DNA of 64,000 nt from Flavobacterium sp. 270 (GTDB lineage Bacteria; Bacteroidota; Bacteroidia; Flavobacteriales; Flavobacteriaceae), in NCBI RefSeq assembly GCF_004368785.1, contig NZ_SODM01000003.1, positions 372,001 to 436,000 of the forward strand, read 5' to 3'. Made by a program: the position numbers and the translations under genes. A model generated the notes under the pieces. The model saw only the letters and a program-made list of their open reading frames with translations. It ran no database searches and was not told the origin of the DNA. Shown in pieces: positions 1-9,286 of the stretch (its first letter is position 1; each line of letters starts with the position of its first letter).

Positions 1-592
1 TATAATGATTGTTTACGTTGATATTGATGTTGATGTTACTTCTATATCTGTAAACAGGGTAAGGATGCCATGCTGTATAATAAGTTGGATAATAATTCCA
101 GCCCCAGCTAGAAATGTAAGGTCTGTAATTGGTAACCCAAAAAGAAGTGTAAATTACTGGTACTACGCTGTAAACTGGTTCGTAAATATAATTGTCACCA
201 TACAAATAAGTGTTACCCACAACCTGTACATTTACTTTATTGTAATTGTCTCTTTCTACATCAATTGTAGCAACGTCTTGGTAAACATCACGATCTAAAA
301 CCGCCTGAATAATTACAACGTGAGTTCTGTCTTCTACAGATTCGATTACACGTAAATAATCGACTTGATTATCTCCGTTTAAATCAAGATTTGATATTTG
401 ATATTCTGGTTCGTTTAGACGTCTTTCAAAATCTTGAAGATTAGAAGATTCTCCAAAAATAGAGGCAACTGCTCTTAAATCTAAATTATCGCTTATATCT
501 GAATTTTTTGCATATACAGTAGCACCAGCTTGTGCTTGGCAAGAAGTTATTGCTAGTGCGGCTACGGCTATTAAAAGTATTTTCGCTTTCAT
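1..592 (-). CDS. Lipoprotein with EF-hand-like loop (partial, runs off left edge)
   Basis: Reading the minus strand from the ATG at 592 gives an open frame to the window edge, about 197 residues without a stop. The N-terminus is a lipoprotein signal ending in AITSC, with the lipidated Cys at about residue 18, so the product is probably membrane-anchored and exported. A DLNGDNQVDYL stretch near residues 70-80 resembles a calcium-binding EF-hand/dockerin loop. The tail seen here is rich in Tyr, Trp, Pro and Asn. The family is common in flavobacteria but I do not know its function. The C-terminus lies outside the window. Confidence 0.75.
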   Translation of the reverse strand, partial: MKAKILLIAVAALAITSCQAQAGATVYAKNSDISDNLDLRAVASIFGESSNLQDFERRLNEPEYQISNLDLNGDNQVDYLRVIESVEDRTHVVIIQAVLDRDVYQDVATIDVERDNYNKVNVQVVGNTYLYGDNYIYEPVYSVVPVIYTSFWVTNYRPYISSWGWNYYPTYYTAWHPYPVYRYRSNINININVNNHY

Positions 593-774
593 GGTAAATC
601 ATATTAAGATTAATATTCTGAGATATCCAATTACTGTGCCACAATTTAAAATCGTACTTTTTGGTTTTTAAAATATTCATTCTTAGAAGTTTAGTTTTTG
701 TTTACTGTTCATACGTTTTGATTCGACAAAAAATGGCCTTAAAAATTATTATTTCTTAAAAAAAGGAAAACTTA

Positions 775-804
775 TTTGAGATGTTATAAATAATTGTATT
801 TTAG
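775..804 (+). promoter_or_regulatory. Bacteroidota-type promoter for the BNR-repeat gene
   Basis: A TTTG (-33) at 775-778 is followed after 18 bases by TATTTTAG at 797-804, one mismatch from the TAnnTTTG -7 consensus of Bacteroidota. It lies 21 bases before the ATG at 826. The match is by eye only. Confidence 0.5.
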
Positions 805-825
805 CATTAACCAAATCAAATTTTT

Positions 826-1884
826 ATGAAAAAACTTATACTATTTTGTGGTGCTTTTATATTATTGGTGTCTTTTACAACGCTTAATATTAGTCGAAAA
901 GCAGTTGGAGGCGGTTTTACATCAATGAAAGTAGATACCTTATTTCAGGATAAAATTAGCATAAGAGCAATTTTAATCGATAAAAATAAAGTTTGGTACG
1001 GCGGCGATAACTCTCGTTTTGGCTACTTTGATTTGGATAAAAAAGAAAAATTTGAAGAGCATATTTATCGCGATACCCTTAAATTAGAATTTAGAAGTAT
1101 TGCACAAACTTCTAAAGATATTTTTCTGTTAAGTGTTTCTAATCCAGCTTTACTTTATTCTGTTTCTAAAAAAACGATGAAAGTAAAGTTAGTTTACAAA
1201 GAAGTCAATCCAAAAGTGTTTTATGATAGTATGCAGTTTTGGAATGATAAAGAGGGTATTGCGATTGGCGACCCAACCGAAGATACTTTTTCTGTTGTTA
1301 TAACCCGCGATGGGGGAGAAACCTGGACAAAATTACTTTCTGATAAATTACCGACAAATTCTACCGGCGAAACTGCCTTTGCTGCAAGTAATACCAATAT
1401 TGTTGTAAACGGAGACGATACATGGCTGGTTTCTGGCGGTAAAAAAGCACGTGTTTTTTATTCACCGGATAAAGGAAAAACTTGGAAAGTTTCTGATACT
1501 CCAATTGTTCAGGGAAAAGCAATGACAGGAATTTTTACAGCAGATTTTTACGATTCTAAGCATGGATTTATTGCGGGTGGTGATTATGATCTTCCGAACA
1601 AAAAATCAGATAATAAAGCTTTTACCAAAGATGGTGGCAAAACCTGGGAATTAATTGGTCAGGATATGGGATTTGGATACGCGTCTTGTGTACAATATGT
1701 TCCGGGTGGAAATGGCAGAGAAATTATCTGCGTGGGTTCTGAAGGGATTCAGTATTCTCAGAACGGCGGCGAAAACTGGATGCAGTTGTCTACAGATTCT
1801 AAACTTTTCACCATTCGTTTTGTAAATAGAAATACTGCGATTGCTGCAGGACATAATAAAATAGTTCGACTTACTTTTAAGTAA
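826..1884 (+). CDS. Secreted BNR/Asp-box beta-propeller protein (Ycf48-like fold)
   Basis: The 352-residue protein begins with a signal peptide (MKKLILFCGAFILLVSFTTL). It then carries repeated Asp-box motifs of the form S/T-x-D-x-G-x-TW: DGGETWTKL, DKGKTWKVS, DGGKTWELI and NGGENWMQL. These mark the beta-hairpins of a sialidase/Ycf48-type propeller. Such proteins are often labelled 'oxidoreductase' in flavobacteria without evidence. The sequence shows no sialidase catalytic set, so a binding or assembly role is more likely. It appears monocistronic, with a promoter just upstream and a strong hairpin after the stop. Confidence 0.8.
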   Translation: MKKLILFCGAFILLVSFTTLNISRKAVGGGFTSMKVDTLFQDKISIRAILIDKNKVWYGGDNSRFGYFDLDKKEKFEEHIYRDTLKLEFRSIAQTSKDIFLLSVSNPALLYSVSKKTMKVKLVYKEVNPKVFYDSMQFWNDKEGIAIGDPTEDTFSVVITRDGGETWTKLLSDKLPTNSTGETAFAASNTNIVVNGDDTWLVSGGKKARVFYSPDKGKTWKVSDTPIVQGKAMTGIFTADFYDSKHGFIAGGDYDLPNKKSDNKAFTKDGGKTWELIGQDMGFGYASCVQYVPGGNGREIICVGSEGIQYSQNGGENWMQLSTDSKLFTIRFVNRNTAIAAGHNKIVRLTFK

Positions 1885-1922
1885 TAATAAATATACATTT
1901 AAACATAAAGTTCGCAAGGATT

Positions 1923-1979
1923 ACACAAAGGTTACAAAGCTATTGATTATCTCATCAGCTTTGTAACCTTTGTGTTTTT
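1923..1979. terminator. Terminator hairpin after the propeller gene
   Basis: A perfect 19-bp inverted repeat (1923-1941 with 1957-1975, arms reading ACACAAAGGTTACAAAGCT and its complement) is followed by a T run. The arms belong to the ACAAAGGTT repeat style seen in several other spacers here. Confidence 0.7.
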
Positions 1980-2073
1980 ACTAAGCCTTTAGAATTATCT
2001 TGCGTGTTTTACGGTTAATAGAATTGGAATTTGGAATTTCAAAAAATTGGAATTTCCCTTTTATAAATAACAA

Positions 2074-2113
2074 GACCCCTAAATAATAAAGTAAGTATTA
2101 TTATAAAGGGGTC
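2074..2113. terminator. Hairpin between convergent genes
   Basis: GACCCC at 2074-2079 pairs with GGGGTC at 2108-2113, and AT-rich pairing continues inward. It lies 30 bases beyond the stop of the Spy-like gene and probably ends that minus-strand operon. Just upstream (2027-2060) is the TTGGAATTTGGAATTT repeat that recurs near 23.8 and 55.4-55.6 kb. Confidence 0.5.
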
Positions 2114-2142
2114 CTGCCGCTGTTGTTTTTTGGAGAAAAACG

Positions 2143-2601
2143 TTAATCTTTACCGGCTTTGTCGCGGTATTGCTGTAATAATTTTCGACTAAAATCGTCT
2201 TCTGATTTTTTAAGCTTCAATATTTTTTTTGCCGAAAGAATCTTTTTCAAATCCGTCATGTATTTTTCGCGCAAAACATATAATTGTTTGTCTGTGCATT
2301 CCATTTGAGAAAGAAGCGTTACGGCATCTTTTTCTGAAAGAGAATTGAGATTATCATCGTCAAGCTTGCGCATGTAAACTTTCATTTTAGAATGTCTTAA
2401 TTCGAATTGTTTATCGTCATAAGCATTATAGATCGGCCAGAATTTTTCGGCTTCTGTAGAAGTTAATTCCAGCTCAGTAGTTAAAAAAGAAACTTTAAAA
2501 GCTTTAATTTTTTCACGCTTTTCATCAACTTTACCATTTTGCGCGTAAAATGAGAAACTTAACAGAAAGAGAATTAACGGAAGTATGTTTTTTATTTTCA
2601 T
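2143..2601 (-). CDS. Periplasmic Spy/CpxP-like protein of an ECF sigma operon
   Basis: A 152-residue exported protein with a signal peptide (MKIKNILPLILFLLSFSFYAQ). It is followed by an all-helical charged domain containing LTSTEAEKFWPIYNAY, the pattern of LTxxQ/Spy-type periplasmic proteins. In Bacteroidota such proteins are often annotated as sensors of ECF-type sigma factors. It is the last gene of a three-gene minus-strand operon after a sigma factor and an anti-sigma-like membrane protein, with only 13 bases between it and the latter. A role in sensing envelope stress or acting as chaperone for that system is inferred from this context. Confidence 0.75.
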   Translation of the reverse strand: MKIKNILPLILFLLSFSFYAQNGKVDEKREKIKAFKVSFLTTELELTSTEAEKFWPIYNAYDDKQFELRHSKMKVYMRKLDDDNLNSLSEKDAVTLLSQMECTDKQLYVLREKYMTDLKKILSAKKILKLKKSEDDFSRKLLQQYRDKAGKD

Positions 2602-2614
2602 CGTTTAAGTTTGT

Positions 2615-3034
2615 TTATTCAGAAATTAAGTGTTCTAAGTTTGGATTTGTAGATAAGATATCTTCGATGGTTTCGTTTTCCAGAGCGACGTCTTTATCTA
2701 ATTTTTGAATGTCTTTTGTATCTAAGTTTTGAATTAAATCGTATTGATTTAAATTAGACTGATACGCTAAATACGTTTCTAAAGTAGCTTCGTCAAGATC
2801 ATTTGAAGTTGCTCTGTAATTGTTTACTATCGGAATCATTAATGCAAAAACAATCATTGCAGCAGCAAGTATTGTTAAAACCTTTTTACGTTTGTAAAAC
2901 GGAATTACTTTTACTTCTTTCTCCTCTTCATTTATTTTCTCTAAAACCTTTGCCGAAAAATTATCAAAATAATGCTCTGGAGTTTTAAACCCAGAATTTA
3001 TTTTCGGTTCGTTTTCTAATTTAAATTCTTTCAT
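2615..3034 (-). CDS. Anti-sigma-factor-like single-pass membrane protein
   Basis: The 139-residue protein has a cytosolic N-terminal part of about 48 residues, one hydrophobic segment (VLTILAAAMIVFALMIPIV, roughly residues 52-70) and an acidic extracytoplasmic tail. It lies 33 bases after the ECF sigma gene and just before the Spy-like gene. This is the usual layout for a membrane anti-sigma partner. There is no zinc-binding HxxxCxxC motif, so the assignment rests on topology and neighbours. Confidence 0.65.
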   Translation of the reverse strand: MKEFKLENEPKINSGFKTPEHYFDNFSAKVLEKINEEEKEVKVIPFYKRKKVLTILAAAMIVFALMIPIVNNYRATSNDLDEATLETYLAYQSNLNQYDLIQNLDTKDIQKLDKDVALENETIEDILSTNPNLEHLISE

Positions 3035-3067
3035 AATATCTATAAGATTGTTTTTTTTACAAAAGGT

Positions 3068-3610
3068 TTAATTTGTTGTAACATATAATTCAATTTTTTT
3101 TACCGCATGATGGTAAGAAGCTTTTAAAGCACCAACCGACGTTCCTAAAATCTCGGCTATTTCTTCGTATTTTAATTCTTCAAAATATTTCATTTTAAAA
3201 ACCAATTGCTGTTTTTCTGGCAGCATAACGATCGCTTTTTGGAGTTTAATCTGAATATCATCTCCGTCAAAATAAACATCGGCCTTTAGGTTGTCGATAG
3301 TTTTATTCTGCAGATCTTCAGATGTAATTCCGTTTAATTTTGCTTTTTGATTTAAAAAGGTCAAAGCCTCGTTAGTTGCAATTCTGTACATCCAGGAAAA
3401 AAGTTTACTTTCTCCTTTAAAGTTTTTTAGGTATTGAAATACTTTTACAAAAGTGTTTTGCAAAACATCATGTGCATCATCATGATTCAAAACAATGTTT
3501 CGAATATGAGAATACAATGGTTTTTGATAATCGGACAAGAGTTTCTGAAACGCTGTGTTCTGCGTTTTAGGGTCTAATAATTGTTGTATAAATTCCTTCT
3601 CGTCTGTCAA
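3068..3610 (-). CDS. ECF-type RNA polymerase sigma factor
   Basis: The 180 residues match the sigma-70 family ECF length. Region 2 (about residues 25-95) includes HDDAHDVLQNTFVKVFQYL and FSWMYRIATNEAL. Region 4 (about 120-178) includes LPEKQQLVFKMKYFEELKYEEIAEILG, ending in a helix-turn-helix. It is the first gene of the sigma / anti-sigma / Spy-like operon, which suggests an envelope-stress regulon. Target promoters cannot be told from this window. Confidence 0.92.
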   Translation of the reverse strand: MTDEKEFIQQLLDPKTQNTAFQKLLSDYQKPLYSHIRNIVLNHDDAHDVLQNTFVKVFQYLKNFKGESKLFSWMYRIATNEALTFLNQKAKLNGITSEDLQNKTIDNLKADVYFDGDDIQIKLQKAIVMLPEKQQLVFKMKYFEELKYEEIAEILGTSVGALKASYHHAVKKIELYVTTN

Positions 3611-3686
3611 ATTTTTTGATTTATCAAACCTTCTAAAGAGTTAGAATGCAATTTAAACAAAAGGTTTAATCAACCTTCAACTTTTT

Positions 3687-4862
3687 TTAGAATTCAGAAT
3701 CTTCTTCCGGTTTTTTTGGTGCAGGTGCAACAGGTTTAGGTTTAGGTTTTACAGGCGCTGTGGTCTGTGGTGTAGTTTCTGCTGTGTTTTCTGTTGTCTG
3801 CGGTTTGTAAACTGGTGCAGCAACAACAGGAGCAACAACTTTTGGTTTCGTTGGGAAATAAATTTCGGTCATTAATTTAGATGGGCTTTTTACATCTAAT
3901 TTACTAACAGTTAAAATTTCAAGATGTGACCAGCCTAAGTCCGGCATTATCTTTTGATTGTTGATGTAAGCAGTTGTTTTTGCAATTGCTTCCGGAGTAT
4001 GAGAATAATCTCCTGTAAGCGTTGTTTTTACGCCTTCAAATTCATTTAATGTACCAGATAGGATATCACTTCCAGAACTAATAGAAATTTCTTTATTTAT
4101 AGGTAAACAGATCGAAATTTTGGCTAATCCTTTTGCCGTGTCATAAGTATGGTAAATAATAAAAGGTTTTCCGTTTGTAGATAAACCATTTGTTTCACTA
4201 AAATGGATCAGTTTCGGAATTACAACTCTGGCATTTTTATTTACTTTTTGAATTTCGCTTGTAAAAGTTTGTTTAATATAAGGAGTTTCTGTTTTTCTTA
4301 CCACTCCGTTTACTTTTATCGCATACGTTTTAGTTTCGTAATCCAGGTTTTTGTCAATATTTACAAGACTTTTTTCATAAATCGTTCCGATAACTTTATC
4401 AGAACCTCCGTGTAAAGCAGTATAAATTTTAAATAAAAAACTCATAGTACCCTTTGCTTTCCAGGTCAGTTTTGTTTTTCCTGCCAAAGTATCCTTAAGC
4501 GTCCAGTTTACATCGGCTTCAGTGCCGTCGTATTTCATTTTCTGGTTGATGCTTTCGCCGTCTTTAGTTTTAAGCGTAATTGAATTACCGCTTACTTCAT
4601 CAGATCCAGTCCAATAAAAAGTAGCGCCGTTGCCAATTGTTTTATTTGGAAAAGTCATCTTTATCGAAGAATCCTCAAGAGCCCAAGATTCAAAATCTTC
4701 GTAATTTCTAAAATCATTAATATAATTGTACACCGTTGTCCTTGGCGAATTAATCACCTTGCTTCTTTCTACAGTAAAAACTCCTTTTTGGGTAGCAACA
4801 AAAACGGTAAGGGCAACTAAGCTTAATAACGCTAAAAGAAATAAATATTTTAAAATCTTCAT
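3687..4862 (-). CDS. Membrane-anchored SRPBCC domain protein with GyrI-like domain
   Basis: The 391-residue protein starts with a transmembrane or signal segment (about 1-25). An SRPBCC/polyketide-cyclase-like domain follows (about 30-175, beginning ERSKVINSPRTTVYNYI). A second domain (about 190-340) resembles the GyrI/effector-binding fold. The tail is rich in Pro, Lys and Thr (PKPKPVAPAPKKPEEDSEF). The fold binds hydrophobic ligands in other proteins, but the ligand here is unknown. It is separated by 76 bases from the sigma gene and probably has its own promoter. Confidence 0.7.
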   Translation of the reverse strand: MKILKYLFLLALLSLVALTVFVATQKGVFTVERSKVINSPRTTVYNYINDFRNYEDFESWALEDSSIKMTFPNKTIGNGATFYWTGSDEVSGNSITLKTKDGESINQKMKYDGTEADVNWTLKDTLAGKTKLTWKAKGTMSFLFKIYTALHGGSDKVIGTIYEKSLVNIDKNLDYETKTYAIKVNGVVRKTETPYIKQTFTSEIQKVNKNARVVIPKLIHFSETNGLSTNGKPFIIYHTYDTAKGLAKISICLPINKEISISSGSDILSGTLNEFEGVKTTLTGDYSHTPEAIAKTTAYINNQKIMPDLGWSHLEILTVSKLDVKSPSKLMTEIYFPTKPKVVAPVVAAPVYKPQTTENTAETTPQTTAPVKPKPKPVAPAPKKPEEDSEF

Positions 4863-5036
4863 TGGTGTAGGTTGTTTGGTGTCGTAAAGTTATAAATTTT
4901 ATTGCGAGTCTCAGCTAATTGCAGAAAAATTAAAATGATACCTTGATAATAAACGCCTTCAATAAAACGATTCAAACTAATTTTAATTGTAGATTTTTAA
5001 GATTTCTTCAAAAAATATCAAATACAAATAACTGAT

Positions 5037-5225
5037 TTACCTTTTAAAAAAGAACTTAATCACAAACAAAAGCGCAATAAAAAGTAAAAAGGCAAGTAAT
5101 ACTTTGTAGTTTCCTTTGTAAAAAATTTTATGAAGTGCCAGATCTTTACGATAAGCAAATATCATGATGATTATAAAAGCGATAAGAAAACAGACTGCGA
5201 ATATTAATTGTCCCTGACTAAACAT
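5037..5225 (-). CDS. Small two-helix membrane protein
   Basis: A 62-residue protein with two hydrophobic stretches (about residues 7-25 and 41-58) joined by a basic loop (RKDLALHKIFYKGNYK), ending in FFKR. No family with known function is recognised. The ATG start, good hydrophobic pattern and clean flanking spacers support it as a real gene. Confidence 0.6.
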   Translation of the reverse strand: MFSQGQLIFAVCFLIAFIIIMIFAYRKDLALHKIFYKGNYKVLLAFLLFIALLFVIKFFFKR

Positions 5226-5390
5226 AGTTTAAATTTTTTTTGACAAATTTAGATAATTGTATACGAATTGTTGCTAATTTGCATTTCAATTCATCAAATA
5301 AAATCGGGAAATTGCAAGATTTGAAATAAACAGCGCAGATAAGGGTTGTGATGGGATATTTACATTCAGAAAAAAACAAAAATAAATATT

Positions 5391-5771
5391 ATGAAAAAAC
5401 AACTTGATGCAGTAACAGAATTTCATACTGCTTTTAAAATAGGTTACAGCCAGACACCAGTTGCAGATTTAGGAAGTACAAAAAAAATACTTCGTTATAA
5501 TTTGATGAAAGAAGAAAACGAAGAATATCTTGAAGCAGTTGAAAATAATGATTTGGTTGAAATTGCCGATGCACTTGGAGATATGATGTACATTTTATGC
5601 GGTACAATTATTGAGCACGGTCTGCAAGATAAAATCGAAGCTGTTTTTGATGAAATTCAACGCAGTAATATGAGTAAATTAGGCGAAGACGGCCAGCCAA
5701 TTTATCGCGAAGACGGAAAAGTAATGAAAGGTCCGAATTATTTTAAACCTGATTTTTCGAAATTATTATAA
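5391..5771 (+). CDS. MazG-like nucleoside triphosphate pyrophosphohydrolase
   Basis: The 126-residue all-alpha protein carries the MazG/HisE-type metal site: MKEENEEYLEAVE (ExxE) around residue 40, then EIADALGDMMYI (ExxD) about 15 residues later. Such enzymes split NTPs, often non-canonical ones, into NMP and pyrophosphate. The single-domain length fits the phosphoribosyl-ATP-pyrophosphatase-like group. The actual substrate is not evident. It stands alone, with a bidirectional terminator shared with ilvE. Confidence 0.82.
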   Translation: MKKQLDAVTEFHTAFKIGYSQTPVADLGSTKKILRYNLMKEENEEYLEAVENNDLVEIADALGDMMYILCGTIIEHGLQDKIEAVFDEIQRSNMSKLGEDGQPIYREDGKVMKGPNYFKPDFSKLL

Positions 5772-5777
5772 AAAAAT

Positions 5778-5812
5778 AAACCCCGACAATTTTAAAACTG
5801 TCGGGGTTTTAT
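5778..5812. terminator. Bidirectional terminator
   Basis: AAACCCCGACA at 5778-5788 pairs with TGTCGGGGTTT at 5799-5809, with A and T tracts on either side. It lies between the convergent pyrophosphohydrolase and ilvE genes. Confidence 0.85.
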
Positions 5813-5830
5813 ATTTAAAAACCTTTTTGA

Positions 5831-6901
5831 TTATTGAACTTTAACGGTCCATCCAAAAGTATCTTCAGAAAGTTTATTTTGAAGACTTGTTAGTTTTTCT
5901 TTTAAAAGAGAAGCATAAGAATTCTCGATCGGTGTCATTTCGTAATACTCGTCTTGGTAAGAGAAACCTTTAATTACACTGATAACTGCAGCAGTTCCAG
6001 CACCAAAAATTTCTTTTAAAGAACCGTTTTTAGCAGCTTCAACCAATTCTGAAACTATTACTGGGCGAACTTCTACTTTAAGACCTTCTTTTTCTGCCAT
6101 TGCAATTAAACTTTTTCTGGTAATACCATCCAAAATTCTTTCGCTTACAGGCGCAGTCAATAAAGTATCGTTAATTCTAAAGAATACGTTCATAGTTCCC
6201 GCTTCTTCCAGTTTTGTATGCGTAGCATCATCTGTCCAGATAACTTGTTGGAAACCATCTTTGTTAGCCAGGTTTGTTGGGTAAAATTGCGCAGCATAAT
6301 TTCCTGCAGCTTTTGCAGCACCAATTCCGCCGTTTGCAGCTCTACTATAATGTTCTGCAATAATTACTTTTACTTCACCTCCATAATATGCTTTTGCAGG
6401 AGAAAGTAAAATCATAAATTTATATTCGTCAGAAGGATTTGCGATTACGCCAGGACCTGTAGCAATCATAAATGGGCGAATGTACATACTTGCGCCATTT
6501 CCTCTCTGAATCCAGTCTTTGTCTAATTTCAATAATTCATTCAAACCATCTAAGAAAATAGATTCCGGAACTTCTGGCATCGCCATTCTTACCGCAGAAT
6601 TATTAAAACGCTTGTGGTTTTCATCCGGTCTAAACAACCAGACGTCATTATTGTCATCTTTATAAGCTTTCATTCCTTCAAAAATAGCCTGCCCGTAATG
6701 GAAGACTTTTGAAGATGGATCCATTAAAATAGGAGCATAAGGTTTAATGACAGGATTTTGCCATTGCCCGTTTTTATAATCACATTCTAATAAATGGTCT
6801 GTAAAAACAGAACCAAAGCTTAAGTTTTCAAAGTCTACTTCATTTATTTTTGTAGAAGTTGCTTTTAAGATTTCAATTTTGCTTGTCTGAGTTGTAAGCA
6901 T
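5831..6901 (-). CDS. ilvE: Branched-chain amino acid aminotransferase
   Basis: A 356-residue class IV PLP aminotransferase that interconverts Leu, Ile and Val with their 2-oxo acids. Motifs seen include YGQAIFEGMKAYK near residue 80, MYIRPFMIATG and GGIGAAKAAGNYAAQ, with the PLP-binding Lys at about 197. The C-terminal part has EAGTMNVFFRI and LDGITRKSLI. The length fits the type II bacterial/eukaryotic BCAT group. It is alone on its strand. Confidence 0.93.
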   Translation of the reverse strand: MLTTQTSKIEILKATSTKINEVDFENLSFGSVFTDHLLECDYKNGQWQNPVIKPYAPILMDPSSKVFHYGQAIFEGMKAYKDDNNDVWLFRPDENHKRFNNSAVRMAMPEVPESIFLDGLNELLKLDKDWIQRGNGASMYIRPFMIATGPGVIANPSDEYKFMILLSPAKAYYGGEVKVIIAEHYSRAANGGIGAAKAAGNYAAQFYPTNLANKDGFQQVIWTDDATHTKLEEAGTMNVFFRINDTLLTAPVSERILDGITRKSLIAMAEKEGLKVEVRPVIVSELVEAAKNGSLKEIFGAGTAAVISVIKGFSYQDEYYEMTPIENSYASLLKEKLTSLQNKLSEDTFGWTVKVQ

Positions 6902-7168
6902 AGTAATATAAGTTTTTTATGAAATTCTCACCTTCAAAGAAATCTAAAGTGATGAATTGGTGTTAAATAGAATTTATTGAATGCAAAATTACGTAAAAAT
7001 ATATAATTTCCTTAGTAAAAATGCATTATTTGCAGGCTTTAACTGAGATTTATTTATCCTATAATAAACTTAAATATTTAGCTGGTTTTTATAAAGAATT
7101 TATGAAAAAACTATCGATTTTTAAGGCTTTACGCATTTGTTTTGATTAATTTTGACTGATAAAAGGGC

Positions 7169-7873
7169 TTGAAAACCAATAAAATTGCCTTATTAAATTC
7201 GGAAAAAGTGGAAAGAGAAATAATTAAAACGCTAGATGGTTCAACCACAATTCATTTGAAAGAATGGGATGAATGTTACCATTCTAAACACGGAGCAATC
7301 CAGGAAGCAAAACACGTATTTATTAAAAACGGATTGAATTTATTTGTGGATAAACCGGTAAGTATTCTTGAAATAGGATTTGGTACAGGTTTAAATGCTT
7401 TTATTACTTTTTTGGAATCAGAGCAAAAAAATCAAAAGATAGATTATGTTGGAGTAGAAGCATATCCTGTAAATGCGGAAGAAGTTTTGGCTATGAATTA
7501 TGTGACGGAACTTGATGCATTGGAATTTGATAACATTTTTGAGAAAATGCATAAATGTGAATGGAATGTAAAGAACGAAATTTGCGCTCAGTTCTCGTTA
7601 ACCAAAAGAAAACAATTTTTTGACGAAATAGACGATTTTGAAATTTTTGATTTGATTTACTTTGACGCCTTTGGATTTCGCGTTCAGCCAGAGCTTTGGA
7701 GTACTGAAATTTTTCGAAAAATGTACAATAGTTTGAAGCCAAACGGTGTTTTGGTGACATACGCAGCTCGCGGAGTTGTTAAAAGAAGTATGATTGAAGT
7801 TGGATTTACTGTAGAAAAATTGGCAGGACCTCCAGGGAAAAGAGAGATGTTTCGAGCCTTTAAAAACGTTTAA
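7169..7873 (+). CDS. mnmD: tRNA 5-methylaminomethyl-2-thiouridine methyltransferase (MnmD)
   Basis: A SAM-dependent methyltransferase of 234 residues at most. LEIGFGTGLNAF forms the SAM-binding loop, and IYFDAFGFRVQPELW and AARGVVKRSMIEVGFTVEKLAGPPGKREM are typical of the methyltransferase half of MnmC. It lacks the FAD oxidase half, so it is the stand-alone MnmD type that modifies wobble U34. The start is uncertain. No ATG is available near the 5' end; the frame opens with TTG at 7169, and a GTG at 7208 would give a product nearer to the usual N-terminus. Confidence 0.85.
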   Translation: MKTNKIALLNSEKVEREIIKTLDGSTTIHLKEWDECYHSKHGAIQEAKHVFIKNGLNLFVDKPVSILEIGFGTGLNAFITFLESEQKNQKIDYVGVEAYPVNAEEVLAMNYVTELDALEFDNIFEKMHKCEWNVKNEICAQFSLTKRKQFFDEIDDFEIFDLIYFDAFGFRVQPELWSTEIFRKMYNSLKPNGVLVTYAARGVVKRSMIEVGFTVEKLAGPPGKREMFRAFKNV

Positions 7874-8039
7874 ATGAGTTATTTAAAACGATTCTAGATT
7901 GAAGTATCTGTTTTAAGAAAACGTATTCGTTGATAAAGTTTTTAAAAAAATAAGTTAAAAATGATCGTTATATGAGTTATTTGTCTACATTTGGTGCGAG
8001 TTTAAAAATAGAGATAACCCCCGAAAATCTAATTTTATT

Positions 8040-8237
8040 ATGTCAAAAATGATGTTTGATTACACGAAATCAATACTTGAGAGAGTAAGTTTCGACCCGA
8101 TACTTTTCTGTAAAGAACTAGAAAAAGCTATCAGAACACTGTTACCATACGAAATGGAGCAATTGCAAGAATGGTTATTAAATTTTATTATTGAAAAACC
8201 AGAACTAAAACAAAGTTTACTGCTAATTAAAGTATAA
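8040..8237 (+). CDS. Small conserved-looking protein of unknown function
   Basis: A 65-residue acidic-amphipathic protein (MSKMMFDYTKSILERVSFDP...), predicted all-helical, with no signal peptide and no motif I recognise. TACATTTG at 7986-7993 matches the -7 promoter consensus, and a clean terminator follows at once. This supports an independent small gene. Confidence 0.6.
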   Translation: MSKMMFDYTKSILERVSFDPILFCKELEKAIRTLLPYEMEQLQEWLLNFIIEKPELKQSLLLIKV

Positions 8238-8240
8238 AAA

Positions 8241-8268
8241 AAGGAGCCAAATTGGCTCCTTTTTTATT
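8241..8268. terminator. Terminator shared with oxyR
   Basis: AAGGAGCCAA and TTGGCTCCTT form a near loop-less 10-bp stem at 8241-8261, followed by T's. It serves the small plus-strand gene and the convergent oxyR. Confidence 0.85.
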
Positions 8269-8269
8269 T

Positions 8270-9214
8270 TTATTTCTTTTGCTGCAGCGGACTTATGATC
8301 TGCACATTCTGAAAAACAATGGCTCCTTTTACAACGCCGGCGATTGTAGATCGGATGGCATCGATAATTTGCATTTTTAATTCGCTTTTAGGGTAAATCA
8401 AACTTACTTCACGAGCAGGTTTTGGTTCCTTAAAGTTTCGTAGTTTCAGTTTATCGGATTCTTTTAAGTCTAAAGTGTGCAAGTACGGAAGTAACGTTGT
8501 ACCAAGACCTTCGTCTGCTAATTTTATAAGCGTTTCAAAACTACCACTCTGAATCTGGAAATTGTTTTGATCAATGTCAGAACCATTTTTACACAAATTC
8601 AAAATTCCGTCTCTAAAACAGTGACCGTCTTGTAAAAGTAAAATTTCATTAATATTTAAGTCAGCAACTTCAATCTCTTCTTTCTGATAACTAGCATGAT
8701 GCTCTGGTATATAAGCTACAAAAGGCTCAAAATACAAAACAATCTCTTTTATTTTTTCGTCTTCCAAAGGTGTAGCGGCAATTGCAGCATCTAAATGTCC
8801 GTTTTTTAATTTCAGAATAATTTCATCTGTATTAAGTTCTTCAATTAAGAGTTTAACTTTTGGATACTTCTTAATAAAGTTATTTAAAAACATTGGCAGC
8901 AGCGTAGGCATAATTGTTGGAATAATTCCTAAACGAAATTCGCCGCCAATAAAACCTTTTTGTTGTTCAACAATATCTTTAATTCTATCCGCTTCGTTTA
9001 CGATGTTTTTGGCTTGATTAACAATTTTCTGACCAATATCTGTAAGCTGAATAGGTTTTTTGCTTCTGTCGAAAATCAGAATGTTTAATTCTTCTTCGAT
9101 TTTCTGAATCTGCATGCTTAAAGTAGGCTGAGTAACAAAACATTTTTCGGCAGCTAGAGTGAAATTTTTATGTTCGGCAACAGCTAACACATATTGTAAT
9201 TGAGTTATCGTCAT
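8270..9214 (-). CDS. oxyR: Hydrogen-peroxide-sensing LysR regulator OxyR
   Basis: A 314-residue LysR-family activator. The N-terminal winged helix-turn-helix spans about residues 1-60 (TLAAEKCFVTQPTLSMQIQK). The effector domain contains LLQDGHCFRDGILNLC, placing Cys at 199 and 208. These are the positions and context of the redox-switch cysteines of E. coli OxyR. It is divergent from dps across a 107-bp spacer, a classical OxyR target arrangement. Regulation of dps is inferred from this context. Confidence 0.93.
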   Translation of the reverse strand: MTITQLQYVLAVAEHKNFTLAAEKCFVTQPTLSMQIQKIEEELNILIFDRSKKPIQLTDIGQKIVNQAKNIVNEADRIKDIVEQQKGFIGGEFRLGIIPTIMPTLLPMFLNNFIKKYPKVKLLIEELNTDEIILKLKNGHLDAAIAATPLEDEKIKEIVLYFEPFVAYIPEHHASYQKEEIEVADLNINEILLLQDGHCFRDGILNLCKNGSDIDQNNFQIQSGSFETLIKLADEGLGTTLLPYLHTLDLKESDKLKLRNFKEPKPAREVSLIYPKSELKMQIIDAIRSTIAGVVKGAIVFQNVQIISPLQQKK

Positions 9215-9286
9215 ATTGATAGTAATTTTTGATGCAAAAATAAGAAAATATAATTTTTATTTATATAAATTTTTAGAAACTTACTT